Positions 9,245 to 18,684 of a DNA stretch of 64,000 bases are shown one piece after another. Within the stretch, counting starts at the first letter, position 1. Every line of letters starts with the position of its first letter. Under the pieces are notes generated by a model. It did not search any database. It was given only the letters and a program-made list of their open reading frames with translations, and was not told where the DNA came from. The translations under genes were made by a program, and so were the position numbers. Origin of the DNA: Paenisporosarcina sp. FSL H8-0542 (lineage in GTDB: Bacteria > Bacillota > Bacilli > Bacillales_A > Planococcaceae); assembly GCF_038632915.1 (NCBI RefSeq), contig NZ_CP152050.1, positions 1,333,001 through 1,397,000 of the forward strand, in the 5' to 3' direction.

Positions 9245-10174
9245 ATGAGAAAAATTATAGTAGGTTCGAGAAGAAGTAAATTGGCATTGACACAAACAAA
9301 TTGGTTTATCGATCAAATGAAACAAGCGGGAGCACCATTTGAGTTTGAAGTAAAAGAAATCGTCACAAAAGGTGATCAAATCCTGGATGTTCAACTTTCA
9401 AAAGTTGGGGGCAAAGGATTGTTTGTTAAAGAAATTGAACAAGCCTTGTACGACAAAGAAATCGATTTTGCTGTTCATAGCATGAAAGACATGCCTTCGG
9501 AATTGCCGGAAGGACTTGTCATCGGGTGTATTCCACCGCGTGAAGATGCACGTGATGCTTTTATTTCAACAGGGCATGTGAAATTTATGGACTTACCGGT
9601 AGGAGCAGTTGTCGGAACAAGCAGTTTACGTCGTTCAGCTCAACTTCTGTTATTGCGTCCAGACCTTGAAATCAAATGGATTCGCGGAAATGTAGATACA
9701 CGTCTCGCTAAACTTGAAACAGAAGAGTACGATGCGATTATTTTAGCTGCAGCTGGACTCAAGCGTCTTGGGTGGAGCGATGATGTGGTGACGGAATATT
9801 TATCAACTGAAGATTGTCTTCCTGCTGTGGGTCAAGGTGCTTTAGCAATCGAATGCCGTGGAGACGACGCGGAATTATTAGGAGAGCTTGGCAAACTGAC
9901 ACATGAAGAAACTTGGAAAGCCGTTCATGCAGAGCGTGCATTTTTACATGCAATGGATGGCGGTTGCCAAGTACCGATTGCTGGTTTTGCAACTGTGGAA
10001 AACGGAGATGTTCATTTTACAGGATTGGTTGCTTCACCTGATGCTGAACAAGTTTTCAAACAAACTTCTAAGAATGTTGTACCAGAAACGGCAGGAAAAG
10101 AAGTGGCAGTGACATTAAGCGAGCAAGGTGCTTACGATTTGATTCAACAAGTAAGAGCCGATTTAAATGTCTAA
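9245..10174 (+). CDS. hemC: Hydroxymethylbilane synthase (porphobilinogen deaminase)
   Basis: HemC polymerises four porphobilinogens to hydroxymethylbilane. At 309 aa it shows the N-terminal [13 protein letters not shown], the substrate-binding [13 protein letters not shown], and the dipyrromethane-cofactor Cys in [16 protein letters not shown] 9245 follows GTGGGG and gives the family N-terminus; GTG 9230 would place the Shine-Dalgarno inside the coding region. The 3' end overlaps hemD by 8 bases, showing tight coupling. Confidence 0.96.
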   Translation: MRKIIVGSRRSKLALTQTNWFIDQMKQAGAPFEFEVKEIVTKGDQILDVQLSKVGGKGLFVKEIEQALYDKEIDFAVHSMKDMPSELPEGLVIGCIPPREDARDAFISTGHVKFMDLPVGAVVGTSSLRRSAQLLLLRPDLEIKWIRGNVDTRLAKLETEEYDAIILAAAGLKRLGWSDDVVTEYLSTEDCLPAVGQGALAIECRGDDAELLGELGKLTHEETWKAVHAERAFLHAMDGGCQVPIAGFATVENGDVHFTGLVASPDAEQVFKQTSKNVVPETAGKEVAVTLSEQGAYDLIQQVRADLNV

Positions 10175-10931
10175 AAAAGGTGATTTGCAAGGACAAACGA
10201 TTGTCTTTACAGGTCAACCAAAGTCTGACGAAGCATTTTTTGAAGTGACAAGGCTGGGTGGAGAATTCATTTCTTTCCCGCTCATCCGAACTCAGGAATT
10301 AACATTTCAAGACGAACAATTTATTAATAGTCTCCACACTTATGACTGGTTGATTTTCACAAGCCAAAATGCAGTAGGTGCATTCGAACAAAAGGTGCTG
10401 CGACACAAGATTCTCTTGGATTCTTTGCCTTGTAAGATTGCAGCAGTTGGCAGTAAAACTGCGACTGCTTTAGAACGCATAGGTTTTCATGTGACGTTTA
10501 CGCCAACTACATTCAGTGCGGATGCATTCGTTCAACAATTCCCGTTAGTAGCCGGTTACTCAGATACTTGTTTGTTTTTACGTGGATCACTTGCTAAAGC
10601 TACGATAAAAGAAGGCCTATCACAATCCGTGGACGAATGGACCGTATATGAAACTCTGCCTGATGAGGGTAACGCGAAAAGTTTAGGTGACTATCTCACT
10701 CAACATCCACATGTTTTTGTGGCATTTGCGAGTCCCTCATCAGTGGAAGTATTCAAACGTGAAATTGCGCCCAAAATCGGTTGGAACGAAATGACGATTG
10801 CTGCAATTGGTCATGTGACTGCAACTGCATTAAAAAAACTAGGTGTTGCAGTTCATATACAGCCAACAACTTACACATGGCTTGCACTCATTCAAGAAAT
10901 TGCTAAATGGAAGGATGACTCATACAAATGA
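10167..10931 (+). CDS. hemD: Uroporphyrinogen-III synthase
   Basis: HemD cyclises hydroxymethylbilane with inversion of ring D. The family is poorly conserved, but the 254-aa length, the two-lobed layout, and segments such as [41 protein letters not shown] and [12 protein letters not shown] are diagnostic. The gene overlaps hemC (8 bases) and hemB (4 bases), which places it firmly in the heme pathway. Confidence 0.94.
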   Translation: MSKKGDLQGQTIVFTGQPKSDEAFFEVTRLGGEFISFPLIRTQELTFQDEQFINSLHTYDWLIFTSQNAVGAFEQKVLRHKILLDSLPCKIAAVGSKTATALERIGFHVTFTPTTFSADAFVQQFPLVAGYSDTCLFLRGSLAKATIKEGLSQSVDEWTVYETLPDEGNAKSLGDYLTQHPHVFVAFASPSSVEVFKREIAPKIGWNEMTIAAIGHVTATALKKLGVAVHIQPTTYTWLALIQEIAKWKDDSYK

Positions 10932-11908
10932 AAGAACTTCAATTCAATAGACACCGACGCTTACGTCATAGCGAAACTTTGCGTGCAATGGTACGCGAAA
11001 CTAAATTACATACAGAAGATTTGATTTACCCGATTTTCGTTGCAGAAGGCGAAAATATTAAAAACCCGATCGCTTCAATGCCAGGCGTATACCAATTTTC
11101 TTTGGATCACTTAGGTGAGGAAGTGGACGAAGTTGTATCACTTGGTATCCCATCGGTTATTTTATTCGGCATACCTCTTGAGAAAGATGCAGAAGGCACA
11201 CAAGCTTACCATGATCATGGCATCATTCAAGAAGCGATTCGCTTTGTAAAAGAACGTCACCCACATTTGGTTGTAATTGCTGATACGTGCTTATGTGAAT
11301 ATACGGACCATGGTCACTGCGGAATTATTGAAAACGGACAAGTCTTAAATGATCCAACTCTTGATTTATTGGCTCGTACTGCCATTGCACAAGCGAAAGC
11401 GGGTGCAGACATTATTGCTCCGTCAAACATGATGGATGGATTCGTAGCGGCTATTCGTTACGGTTTGGATGAAGCAGGCTTTTCACATCTCCCTATTATG
11501 TCGTATGCAGTGAAATATGCATCAGCGTATTACGGTCCCTTCCGTGATGCAGCAAACAGTACACCTCAATTTGGTGACCGCAAGTCGTATCAAATGGATT
11601 TTGCAAATCGCAATGAAGCGATGCGCGAAGCAACATCTGACGTTGAAGAAGGCGCAGATTTCCTAATTGTTAAACCAGCACTATCTTACTTGGATATCGT
11701 TCGTGACGTGAAAAATAATTTCGACTTACCGGTCGTGGCTTACAATGTGAGCGGGGAATATGCCATGGTGAAAGCGGCAGCACAAAACGGATGGATAGAC
11801 GAAGAAAGAATTGTCATTGAAACACTTACAAGCATGAAGCGCGCAGGCGCAGATTTAATCATGACGTACCACGCGAAAGATGTGGCTCGTTGGTTGGGGG
11901 CGAAATAA
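10928..11908 (+). CDS. hemB: Delta-aminolevulinic acid dehydratase (porphobilinogen synthase)
   Basis: HemB condenses two 5-aminolevulinates to porphobilinogen. It is 326 aa. The zinc-site cysteines are in [14 protein letters not shown] (three Cys, so a zinc-type enzyme), and the two active-site lysines are in [18 protein letters not shown] and [13 protein letters not shown]. It overlaps hemD by ATGA. Its stop shares one base with the hemL start. Confidence 0.97.
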   Translation: MKELQFNRHRRLRHSETLRAMVRETKLHTEDLIYPIFVAEGENIKNPIASMPGVYQFSLDHLGEEVDEVVSLGIPSVILFGIPLEKDAEGTQAYHDHGIIQEAIRFVKERHPHLVVIADTCLCEYTDHGHCGIIENGQVLNDPTLDLLARTAIAQAKAGADIIAPSNMMDGFVAAIRYGLDEAGFSHLPIMSYAVKYASAYYGPFRDAANSTPQFGDRKSYQMDFANRNEAMREATSDVEEGADFLIVKPALSYLDIVRDVKNNFDLPVVAYNVSGEYAMVKAAAQNGWIDEERIVIETLTSMKRAGADLIMTYHAKDVARWLGAK

Positions 11909-13197
11909 TGGAACGTTCTTACGATAAATCAAAACAAGCATTCAGCGAAGCCGTGAAATTGATGCCAGGTGGAGTCAATAGTCCGGTTCGTGCATTCAAA
12001 TCGGTTGATATGGATCCGATTTTCATGGCAAGCGGAAAAGGTGCAACAATTACAGACATCGATGGAAATGACTATATCGACTATGTACTTTCATGGGGAC
12101 CACTTATTTTAGGTCACTCTCATCCTGACGTCGTGGCAGCTATTCAAAAAGTAGCTGAAACGGGTACAAGTTTCGGTGCACCTACAGTCGTTGAAAATGA
12201 CTTGGCAAAATTGGTTATGGAACGTGTGCCTTCTATCGAAATGGTACGTATGGTATCTTCCGGAACAGAAGCAACGATGAGCGCACTTCGTGCAGCACGT
12301 GGTTACACTGGACGTAATAAAATCCTGAAATTCGAAGGTTGTTACCATGGACATGGTGATAGCTTATTGATTAAAGCAGGCTCGGGTGTTGCGACACTTG
12401 GTTTACCGGATAGCCCAGGTGTACCGGAATCAGTGGCTAAAAACACGATTACAGTCGCTTACAATGATTTGGAGAGTGTACGTGCAGCATTTAAACAGCA
12501 CGGAGATGACTTGGCAGCCATTATCGTAGAACCAGTAGCGGGGAATATGGGCGTAGTCGGACCTCAACCTGGCTTCCTCGAAGGTCTTCGTGAATTATCA
12601 ACAGATAACGGAACAGTTCTTATCTTTGACGAAGTAATGACGGGCTTCCGTGTCGGTTATAACTGTGCCCAAGGTCACTTCAACGTAACACCGGATTTGA
12701 CGTGTCTTGGTAAAGTAATCGGCGGAGGACTTCCAGTCGGTGCTTACGGCGGGAAACTTGAAATTATGTCCCGAATCGCGCCAAGTGGCCCGATTTATCA
12801 AGCAGGCACACTTTCAGGTAATCCATTAGCGATGACGGCAGGTCTTGAAACCCTGTCTCGCTTAACTCCTGAAACGTATGAGCATTTCAACAGACTTGCG
12901 GATCAGTTGGAAGCTGGCTTCCGTGAAGCTGCATTGAAATACCACATCCCACACACGGTGAATCGAGCGGGATCAATGATTGGATTCTTCTTTACGAATG
13001 AAACAGTAACGAACTACGACGTGGCGAAAACGTCTGATCTTAAACTGTTCGCAAAATATTACCGCTTGATGGCTGAGGAAGGCATTTTCTTGCCACCTTC
13101 ACAATTTGAAGGCATGTTCCTATCTGCCGCTCATACATCTGAAGACATTGCGAAAACTGTGGAAGCATTCCATAAAGTATTTAAACAACTAGCTTAA
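11908..13197 (+). CDS. hemL: Glutamate-1-semialdehyde 2,1-aminomutase
   Basis: A PLP enzyme that converts glutamate-1-semialdehyde to 5-aminolevulinate, linking HemA to HemB. It is 429 aa, in the class III aminotransferase fold. It shows [16 protein letters not shown], the glycine-rich [17 protein letters not shown], the PLP Asp in [12 protein letters not shown], and the Schiff-base Lys in [20 protein letters not shown] 11908 overlaps the hemB stop by one base; the longer frame from 11890 lies inside hemB. It is the last gene of the operon, followed by a terminator. Confidence 0.97.
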   Translation: MERSYDKSKQAFSEAVKLMPGGVNSPVRAFKSVDMDPIFMASGKGATITDIDGNDYIDYVLSWGPLILGHSHPDVVAAIQKVAETGTSFGAPTVVENDLAKLVMERVPSIEMVRMVSSGTEATMSALRAARGYTGRNKILKFEGCYHGHGDSLLIKAGSGVATLGLPDSPGVPESVAKNTITVAYNDLESVRAAFKQHGDDLAAIIVEPVAGNMGVVGPQPGFLEGLRELSTDNGTVLIFDEVMTGFRVGYNCAQGHFNVTPDLTCLGKVIGGGLPVGAYGGKLEIMSRIAPSGPIYQAGTLSGNPLAMTAGLETLSRLTPETYEHFNRLADQLEAGFREAALKYHIPHTVNRAGSMIGFFFTNETVTNYDVAKTSDLKLFAKYYRLMAEEGIFLPPSQFEGMFLSAAHTSEDIAKTVEAFHKVFKQLA

Positions 13198-13206
13198 TAC
13201 TCATGT

Positions 13207-13238
13207 CCTGGTACTCACTCGAGTATCAGGGCTTTTTT
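13207..13238 (+). terminator. Terminator of the hem operon
   Basis: CCTGGTACTC (13207-13216) pairs with GAGTATCAGG (13221-13230), one G-U pair, 4-base loop, followed by GCTTTTTT. Confidence 0.88.
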
Positions 13239-13258
13239 CAATGAAGAAAGGTGTGGTC

Positions 13259-14323
13259 TTGTTGCAACAGTCTTGGATAATCATACGTACTTTTATAATT
13301 GCAGCAGCGGCTGGTTTCATATTTGACCGAATCGGCATCTTTTTGCCATGGTTGCTAGGACCGATGGTTTCATTACTGCTTTTAAGGCAATATACAAAAT
13401 TGCAATTTGAGTGGCCACGAATATATCGACAGATCGGTTTGATTTTCCTAGGTATTCAAATCGGCTCGTCTTTTACGAAAACATCCATTGAACTTATGTG
13501 GTTTGATTTTCCCCTGATGGTATTGATGACGTTGTCAGTCTCAGGTGTAGCACTATTATTAAGCCTGCTTTTCATGAAAATGTCTGGGGAAACCATAGCA
13601 ACCAGCGTGTTAGGTTCTTTGCCAGGTGGGCTATCCCAAATGGTGTTGCTGAGTGAAGAAGTGGAATCAGCGAATTCCACCATCGTGACATTGATGCAGA
13701 CGTTTCGGATCTTTGTGGTCGTGACGGTTGTCCCTTTTTTAACTGCCTGGATTCCAAAAGGCAGTCATTTCAATGAAGTGACACTGACTGAGTTGCCGAC
13801 ATTTAATGTTACTCACTTCGTCATAGCTGTCTTGCTTGGTACTTCCTTTTTTATCGCAATGAAAAAAATACATTTTCCTTTGCCTGAAATGATGGCCCCT
13901 ATTTTATCAATGGCCATTGTGCAGTTCGTGACAGATCATCCAGTTGTCGAAGTGCCTTCCATCGTATTAATTCTGTCTCAAATATTTGTGGGTGCTCATT
14001 TAGGCTTACAGCTCGAAAAAGTAAGAAATCAATTATCGATACGACTGTTCGCAGCGATTGTGCTGACAAACTTGGCGCTTATTGCATTTTGTGGATTCAT
14101 TGCATACACACTGACAAACATTCATCCAGTTAACACGTTTCTAGATTTCTTTATTAGTGCAGCGCCTGGAGGAATTGCCGAAATGTCCATTACAGCATTG
14201 GAAACGGGTGCAGATTTGTCGACCGTCACCAGTTTTCATTTATTCCGGATTTTCTTTATCCTGCTGATTGCAGGGCCTGTGATGACGTATGCATTAAAAA
14301 AATGGTTGAAAGCCGATGTTTGA
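13259..14323 (+). CDS. AbrB-family membrane transporter (DUF/AbrB_dom duplication)
   Basis: A hydrophobic protein of about 354 aa with roughly ten membrane helices. It has two copies of the AbrB-type motif (SLPGGLSQMVLLSEE and SAAPGGIAEMSITALETGAD). This inner-membrane family is often mis-annotated as ammonia monooxygenase or AbrB regulator; it is not the DNA-binding AbrB. The substrate is unknown. ATG 13241 sits directly on the hem terminator T-run and lacks a ribosome site. TTG 13259 follows AGAAAGGTG and is preferred; the difference is six residues. It is an insertion relative to the B. subtilis order hemL-spoVID. Confidence 0.85.
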   Translation: MLQQSWIIIRTFIIAAAAGFIFDRIGIFLPWLLGPMVSLLLLRQYTKLQFEWPRIYRQIGLIFLGIQIGSSFTKTSIELMWFDFPLMVLMTLSVSGVALLLSLLFMKMSGETIATSVLGSLPGGLSQMVLLSEEVESANSTIVTLMQTFRIFVVVTVVPFLTAWIPKGSHFNEVTLTELPTFNVTHFVIAVLLGTSFFIAMKKIHFPLPEMMAPILSMAIVQFVTDHPVVEVPSIVLILSQIFVGAHLGLQLEKVRNQLSIRLFAAIVLTNLALIAFCGFIAYTLTNIHPVNTFLDFFISAAPGGIAEMSITALETGADLSTVTSFHLFRIFFILLIAGPVMTYALKKWLKADV

Positions 14324-14466
14324 TAGTGAGCGGTTGCTCAGACTAACTTTTCGGAATTGTCATCTGAAATAGAGTTGGGAACGTGTGAAAAAAGTGTGAT
14401 GATGTCTTAAAAAATAGTGAACTACGTCTGAGAAACTTTAGGAACAACGAGAAGTTCTTCACGAAA

Positions 14467-14495
14467 GCATAAAGGCTCGTTCACTCGCATAAAAT
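14467..14495 (+). promoter_or_regulatory. Candidate SigE (sporulation) promoter
   Basis: GCATAAA (14467-14473) and CATAAAAT (14488-14495) are separated by 14 bp and match the mother-cell SigE consensus (KMATATT, CATACAAT) with one mismatch each. They lie 33 bases before the SpoVID-like gene. The rest of 14324-14466 shows no gene or clear motif. Confidence 0.5.
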
Positions 14496-14527
14496 CTTTC
14501 ACATAGCTTTGTGAAGGAGGACAAGAA

Positions 14528-15079
14528 GTGAATCAAGTTAATTGGAAGCTTCAAGAAGTTTTTTATTTCCCGGAAAGTTTTGGGGTGCCGACAAATGCTG
14601 CACGAATTGAGGTCAAGCCACAAGTAGAGTTTCAGCAAGTTAAAGGAGTAAGTAGTTTATATGGCATTTACCATATTGCAGCACATGTAGCTTTCCAACC
14701 AGGTGAATGTGAGCACCACGGAACGTCTGAATGGGTTTCAATCGAGGACTTGGACATGAATGGGGAAAACGGCTACTTTGAATATGCGGTGCCTTTATTC
14801 GTGGAATTACCTCCAAATTATGTTCATGGCAAAGTAGAACCTGAAATCCATCTGTCGGACGTTAATGCATCTGTCACCGATGAAAAAACATTGAAAGTGG
14901 AATGGAGCGTTACTTGCTCGTATGAACTTCCTGAACCACGGGAATCCTCTTCCGTAGAAGTATTCACTGAGCCTGTCAATTCCACTTCCGAGGAAAATCC
15001 GGTGGTCAAAGAAAATGTAGCATTGCCATTCTTCCTGAGTGATTTAAAAGACGGCTACTCCGTCTATGAAGTTAAATAA
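14528..15079 (+). CDS. Short SpoVID-like spore protein (N-terminal domain only)
   Basis: A soluble, acidic 183-aa protein, beta-rich in its first 130 residues and disordered (Ser/Glu/Pro) after that. No enzyme motif is seen. It sits between hemL and valS, where B. subtilis has spoVID, the spore-coat encasement protein. The predicted SigE promoter and the N-terminal beta domain fit, but SpoVID is about 575 aa with a C-terminal LysM, which is missing here. The GTG start follows GAAGGAGG. I treat it as a probable SpoVID N-terminal homologue; the identity rests on position and fold guess. Its end overlaps the minus-strand small gene by 8 bases. Confidence 0.55.
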   Translation: MNQVNWKLQEVFYFPESFGVPTNAARIEVKPQVEFQQVKGVSSLYGIYHIAAHVAFQPGECEHHGTSEWVSIEDLDMNGENGYFEYAVPLFVELPPNYVHGKVEPEIHLSDVNASVTDEKTLKVEWSVTCSYELPEPRESSSVEVFTEPVNSTSEENPVVKENVALPFFLSDLKDGYSVYEVK

Positions 15080-15263
15080 TATCTTTTTGAAATAAAAATA
15101 AGATGAAAATTAACAAGCACAGCAGCAAGAAATCGAAGGTCGTCGGGATGAAAATGGTACGGATAAGTTCGAAAACTGTGATCGGCAAAATGATGTCTTT
15201 GCAGTAGAAGCGGGTTTTTCGAAGCCACGGTGGAAGCAGATAAGGATTATATCCTCTTCGCAT
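15072..15263 (-). CDS. Small single-span membrane protein, unknown function
   Basis: The 63-aa product starts MRRGYNPYLLPPWLRKTRF. A basic, aromatic N-terminus is followed by one or two hydrophobic segments (about residues 20-60) and a C-terminal FQKDII. The internal ATG at 15263 has a near-perfect Shine-Dalgarno (AAAGGAGG, 6-base spacing), unlike the longer frame from 15281, whose extra residues are the ribosome site itself. The gene is divergent from the valS T-box promoter and convergent with the SpoVID-like gene. I believe similar small ORFs occur near valS in related genomes but cannot name a family. Confidence 0.7.
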   Translation of the reverse strand: MRRGYNPYLLPPWLRKTRFYCKDIILPITVFELIRTIFIPTTFDFLLLCLLIFILFLFQKDII

Positions 15264-15287
15264 TGAGATTCCTCCTTTCAAAAATAC

Positions 15288-15315
15288 TTGACGAGTTGTC
15301 GTGCAGTCCTATACA
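15288..15315 (+). promoter_or_regulatory. SigA promoter of the valS T-box transcript
   Basis: A -35 TTGACG (15288-15293) and -10 TATACA (15310-15315) are spaced 16 bp. Transcription would start near 15322 and give a leader of about 310 bases before valS. Confidence 0.7.
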
Positions 15316-15344
15316 ATAATCTCATCTTGGAAATACAATATGTT

Positions 15345-15608
15345 ACAAAACTAAATAACAATGCATTGATTGGGAAGAGTAAAGTGGTGCTGTTTTCACA
15401 AGAGAGGGAACGTTTGGTGAGAGTTTCCGTTAACACACATTTGAATGTCGCCCATGAGCAGTTTCTGTGAACCTGTAAGTAGCAGAAACCGGTTAAAAGC
15501 CGTTATATAAACTTGAGAGCGTGATGATTTTTTTGTCATCTGCGAATAAAGGTGGTACCGCGAACAACTCCTTCGTCCTTTTTGTGACGACAGGAGTTTT
15601 TTTGTTTT
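15345..15608 (+). promoter_or_regulatory. T-box riboswitch (tRNA-Val) with terminator/antiterminator, valS leader
   Basis: The conserved T-box AATAAAGGTGGTACCGCG lies at 15545-15562; its TGG pairs with the uncharged tRNA acceptor end. A terminator follows: AACTCCT (15565-15571) with AGGAGTT (about 15592-15598) and a T-run. In Stem I the sequence GAATGTCGC fits the usual specifier context, making GTC (15447-15449) the likely valine specifier codon. Uncharged tRNA-Val would stabilise the antiterminator and raise valS expression. Confidence 0.92.
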
Positions 15609-15629
15609 CAAAAAAAGGAGGAATCGATT

Positions 15630-18275
15630 ATGACTGAACAAAAACCAGAACTTTCAACGAAGTATGATCCGAAGTCCATCGAACAAGGACGCTACGAATG
15701 GTGGCTTAAAGGAAAGTATTTTGAAGCACAGCCTGAAAGCGGCAAAGAACCATACACCATTGTAATCCCACCACCAAACGTAACAGGTAAATTACACTTG
15801 GGCCATGCTTGGGACACAACACTTCAAGATATTTTAATCCGCATGAAACGCATGCAAGGATATGATGCACTATGGTTGCCAGGAATGGACCATGCAGGTA
15901 TTGCGACACAGGCAAAAGTAGAAGAAAAACTTCGTTCTGAAGGTAAGTCACGTTACGATTTAGGACGTGATGAATTTGTTAAAGAGACTTGGAAGTGGAA
16001 AGAAGAATATGCAGGTCATATTCGTACGCAGTGGTCAAAAATTGGATTAGGTCTTGATTACTCACGTGAACGTTTTACACTCGATGATGGCTTATCAAAT
16101 GCTGTTAAAGAAGTATTCGTTAAGCTTTACAACAAAGGGCTTATTTATCGCGGCGAACGTATCATCAACTGGGATCCAGCAACGAAAACAGCGTTATCTG
16201 ATATCGAAGTAATCCATCAAGACGTACAGGGTGCTTTCTATCATATGCGATACCCGCTCACAGATGGCACAGGTCATATTGAAGTTGCGACAACTCGACC
16301 GGAAACGATGCTGGGCGATACTGCAGTAGCGGTTCACCCGAAAGACGAACGCTACATGCACTTAATTGGCAAAACCGTTACATTGCCGATCGTAGGACGC
16401 GAAATTAAGATTGTTGCAGATGATTATGTGGATATGGAATTTGGAAGCGGTGCTGTTAAAATCACCCCTGCACATGACCCGAATGACTTTGAAATTGGAA
16501 ACCGTCACGACTTAGAGCGCGTATTGGTTATGAAAGAAGACGGAACGATGAATGACAATGCGGATAAATATGCAGGGATGGATCGCTTCGAATGCCGCAA
16601 GCAAATTGTTGCGGATCTTCAAGAAGCGGGAGTATTGTTTAAAATCGAAGAGCATATGCATTCAGTTGGACACTCAGAGCGTAGCGGCGCAGTAGTTGAA
16701 CCGTATCTTTCGACACAGTGGTTCGTAAACATGCAGCCACTCGCAGACGAAGCAATTAAATTGCAGCAAGGCGAAGACAAAGTTCAATTCGTACCGGAAC
16801 GCTTTGAAAACACCTATATGCGCTGGATGGAAAATATCCGTGACTGGTGTATTTCACGCCAATTATGGTGGGGTCACCGAATTCCAGCTTGGTACCACAA
16901 TGAAACAGGCGAAATTTACGTAGGTCATGAAGCACCAGCAGACATCGAAAACTGGAAGCAGGACGAAGACGTATTGGATACATGGTTCTCATCTGCACTA
17001 TGGCCGTTTTCAACAATGGGCTGGCCGGACGAAGCAAACGAAGAATTCAAACGTTACTACCCGACCGATGTATTAGTAACAGGATATGACATTATATTCT
17101 TCTGGGTATCACGTATGATTTTCCAAGGAATTGAGTTCACGAACCAACGTCCATTTGACGATGTATTGATTCACGGACTTGTACGTGCTGAAGACGGACG
17201 TAAAATGTCTAAGTCATTAGGCAACGGAGTAGACCCGATGGACGTAATTGATAAATACGGTGCGGATGCACTTCGTTACTTCTTATCTACTGGTTCATCA
17301 CCAGGGCAAGATTTACGTTTCTCAATCGAGAAAGTGGAATCGGTTTGGAACTTCGCGAACAAGATCTGGAACGCTTCACGTTTTGCCATGATGAACATGG
17401 AAGGCATGAAGTTTGAAGATATTGATTTAAGTGGAGAAAAATCTGTTGCGGACGCATGGATCTTGACTCGCTTGAATGAAACAATTGACCAAGTAACAAA
17501 ACTGGCAGAGAAATATGAATTTGGTGAAGTAGGGCGCGCCCTTTATAACTTCATCTGGGATGACTTCTGTGACTGGTACATCGAAATGGCGAAGTTGCCA
17601 TTATACGGTGAGGATGAAGATGCGAAGAAAATGACTCGTTCAGTGTTGGCATACGTTTTAGACAACACGATGCGTTTACTACATCCATTCATGCCGTTCA
17701 TCACGGAAGAAATCTGGCAGAGCCTGCCGCATGAAGGCGAATCAATTACGATTGCTGCATGGCCGACTGTCAATGAATCATTGACGGACAGCACAAAAGC
17801 ATCAAGCATGAAATTGCTTTCGGATATCATTCGTTCAGTACGCGCGATCCGTGCAGAAGTACAAACGCCAATGAGCAAAAAAGTGCCGTTATACATCTCT
17901 GCTAAAGATTCAGAAACATTAGCAGTACTCGAAGCAAATGCGATGTACTTGGAGAAATTCTGTAACCCAGAACCATTGGTTTTAGGTCAAGGAATTGAGG
18001 CACCAGGTCAATCAATGTCAAGTGTCGTTTCAGGTGCAGAACTATTCTTACCACTTGAAGGCTTAATCGACGTAGCAGCTGAAACTGCACGATTGGAGAA
18101 AGAGCTGGAGAAATGGGCGAAAGAAGTTAAGCTTGTAACAGGCAAACTTTCAAATGAACGTTTCGTTTCGAAAGCACCTGAAGCAGTTGTTGCAGAAGAA
18201 CGCGCAAAACAACAGGATTACATCGAAAAACATGCAACCGTTGAAAAACGCTTGGCTGAATTGAAGAATTTATAA
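15630..18275 (+). CDS. valS: Valyl-tRNA synthetase
   Basis: Class I synthetase charging tRNA-Val, with CP1 editing of threonine. It is 881 aa, as in Bacillus. The signature HIGH is HLGH in [15 protein letters not shown]. The editing domain has [17 protein letters not shown] and the KMSKS motif is in [14 protein letters not shown]. The C-terminal 65 residues form the tRNA-arm coiled coil (rich in Lys/Glu, [16 protein letters not shown]). The start follows AAAAGGAGG. It is controlled by the T-box and followed by a terminator; folC, usually co-transcribed, is here separated by a 400-base spacer. Confidence 0.98.
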   Translation: MTEQKPELSTKYDPKSIEQGRYEWWLKGKYFEAQPESGKEPYTIVIPPPNVTGKLHLGHAWDTTLQDILIRMKRMQGYDALWLPGMDHAGIATQAKVEEKLRSEGKSRYDLGRDEFVKETWKWKEEYAGHIRTQWSKIGLGLDYSRERFTLDDGLSNAVKEVFVKLYNKGLIYRGERIINWDPATKTALSDIEVIHQDVQGAFYHMRYPLTDGTGHIEVATTRPETMLGDTAVAVHPKDERYMHLIGKTVTLPIVGREIKIVADDYVDMEFGSGAVKITPAHDPNDFEIGNRHDLERVLVMKEDGTMNDNADKYAGMDRFECRKQIVADLQEAGVLFKIEEHMHSVGHSERSGAVVEPYLSTQWFVNMQPLADEAIKLQQGEDKVQFVPERFENTYMRWMENIRDWCISRQLWWGHRIPAWYHNETGEIYVGHEAPADIENWKQDEDVLDTWFSSALWPFSTMGWPDEANEEFKRYYPTDVLVTGYDIIFFWVSRMIFQGIEFTNQRPFDDVLIHGLVRAEDGRKMSKSLGNGVDPMDVIDKYGADALRYFLSTGSSPGQDLRFSIEKVESVWNFANKIWNASRFAMMNMEGMKFEDIDLSGEKSVADAWILTRLNETIDQVTKLAEKYEFGEVGRALYNFIWDDFCDWYIEMAKLPLYGEDEDAKKMTRSVLAYVLDNTMRLLHPFMPFITEEIWQSLPHEGESITIAAWPTVNESLTDSTKASSMKLLSDIIRSVRAIRAEVQTPMSKKVPLYISAKDSETLAVLEANAMYLEKFCNPEPLVLGQGIEAPGQSMSSVVSGAELFLPLEGLIDVAAETARLEKELEKWAKEVKLVTGKLSNERFVSKAPEAVVAEERAKQQDYIEKHATVEKRLAELKNL

Positions 18276-18287
18276 GTTAGTGATGAT

Positions 18288-18320
18288 GCCTCAAAAGCTT
18301 AGGCTTTTGGGGTGTTTTTT
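18288..18320 (+). terminator. Terminator after valS
   Basis: GCCTCAAAAGC (18288-18298) pairs with GCTTTTGGGGT (18303-18313) with wobbles, a 4-base loop and six T. Confidence 0.85.
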
Positions 18321-18339
18321 ATAGTGTGAAGAATAGTTT

Positions 18340-18402
18340 ATCTGCATTTCGATGGATGAAATCTAGGATTCGAGGGAAGATATCTAGATTGCATTCTCGA
18401 AA
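18340..18402. repeat. Degenerate 21-bp-period repeat, ATCT core, 3 units
   Basis: Units start at 18340, 18361 and 18382 with ATCTGC, ATCTAG, ATCTAG. The first two also share TTCGA at the same offset. The spacing is exactly 21 bp, the same period as the neighbouring array at 18438, but the units are more diverged. Confidence 0.5.
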
Positions 18403-18437
18403 GGTTATTAAAGGCCGACTTCTTAAGCGATTTAGAG

Positions 18438-18521
18438 TTTAGTTGGAAAATATGGAACTTTAGTTGGAAATATATCGCGTTTAATCGGAAAATTTGAACC
18501 TTTAGTTGGAAAAAGCTGTTG
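18438..18521. repeat. 21-bp-period array, family 2 (core TTTAGTTGGAAA), 4 units
   Basis: Units start at 18438, 18459, 18480 and 18501, each exactly 21 bp. Three carry TTTAGTTGGAAA and one TTTAATCGGAAA; the remaining 9 bases vary freely. The spacer 18321-18684 (about 360 bases) between valS and folC holds this array, the degenerate array before it and the folC promoter, and no gene. Confidence 0.85.
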
Positions 18522-18603
18522 CGTGTAACCACGCTATATTCAAGGGGGTTACTTAAAGATATCTCAGCATAAAAATTTCATTAGTAACTAGAAATAATTT
18601 CAT

Positions 18604-18632
18604 ATCTTTTCAGTAATTGAACATGATAGAAT
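18604..18632 (+). promoter_or_regulatory. Candidate folC promoter (extended -10)
   Basis: TAGAAT (18627-18632) preceded by TG at the extended -10 position; the -35 region (ATCTTT, 18604-18609) is poor. The start codon is about 50 bases downstream. Confidence 0.4.
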
Positions 18633-18684
18633 AGAGTGAATTCTCAGATGTTCTGGGAGTATTGAGTTTGAGGAGTGACCAAAT

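Noticed and set aside
13241-13258. ATG 13241 as start of the AbrB-family transporter
   Set aside because: It abuts the terminator T-run and lacks a ribosome site; TTG 13259 has one.
15288-15470. 60-codon ORF upstream of valS
   Set aside because: It lies within the T-box leader RNA; the conserved sequence there is RNA structure.
18338-18532. 64-codon minus-strand ORF over the TTTAGTTGGAAA array
   Set aside because: No Shine-Dalgarno, crosses the array, and core changes are not mainly synonymous.
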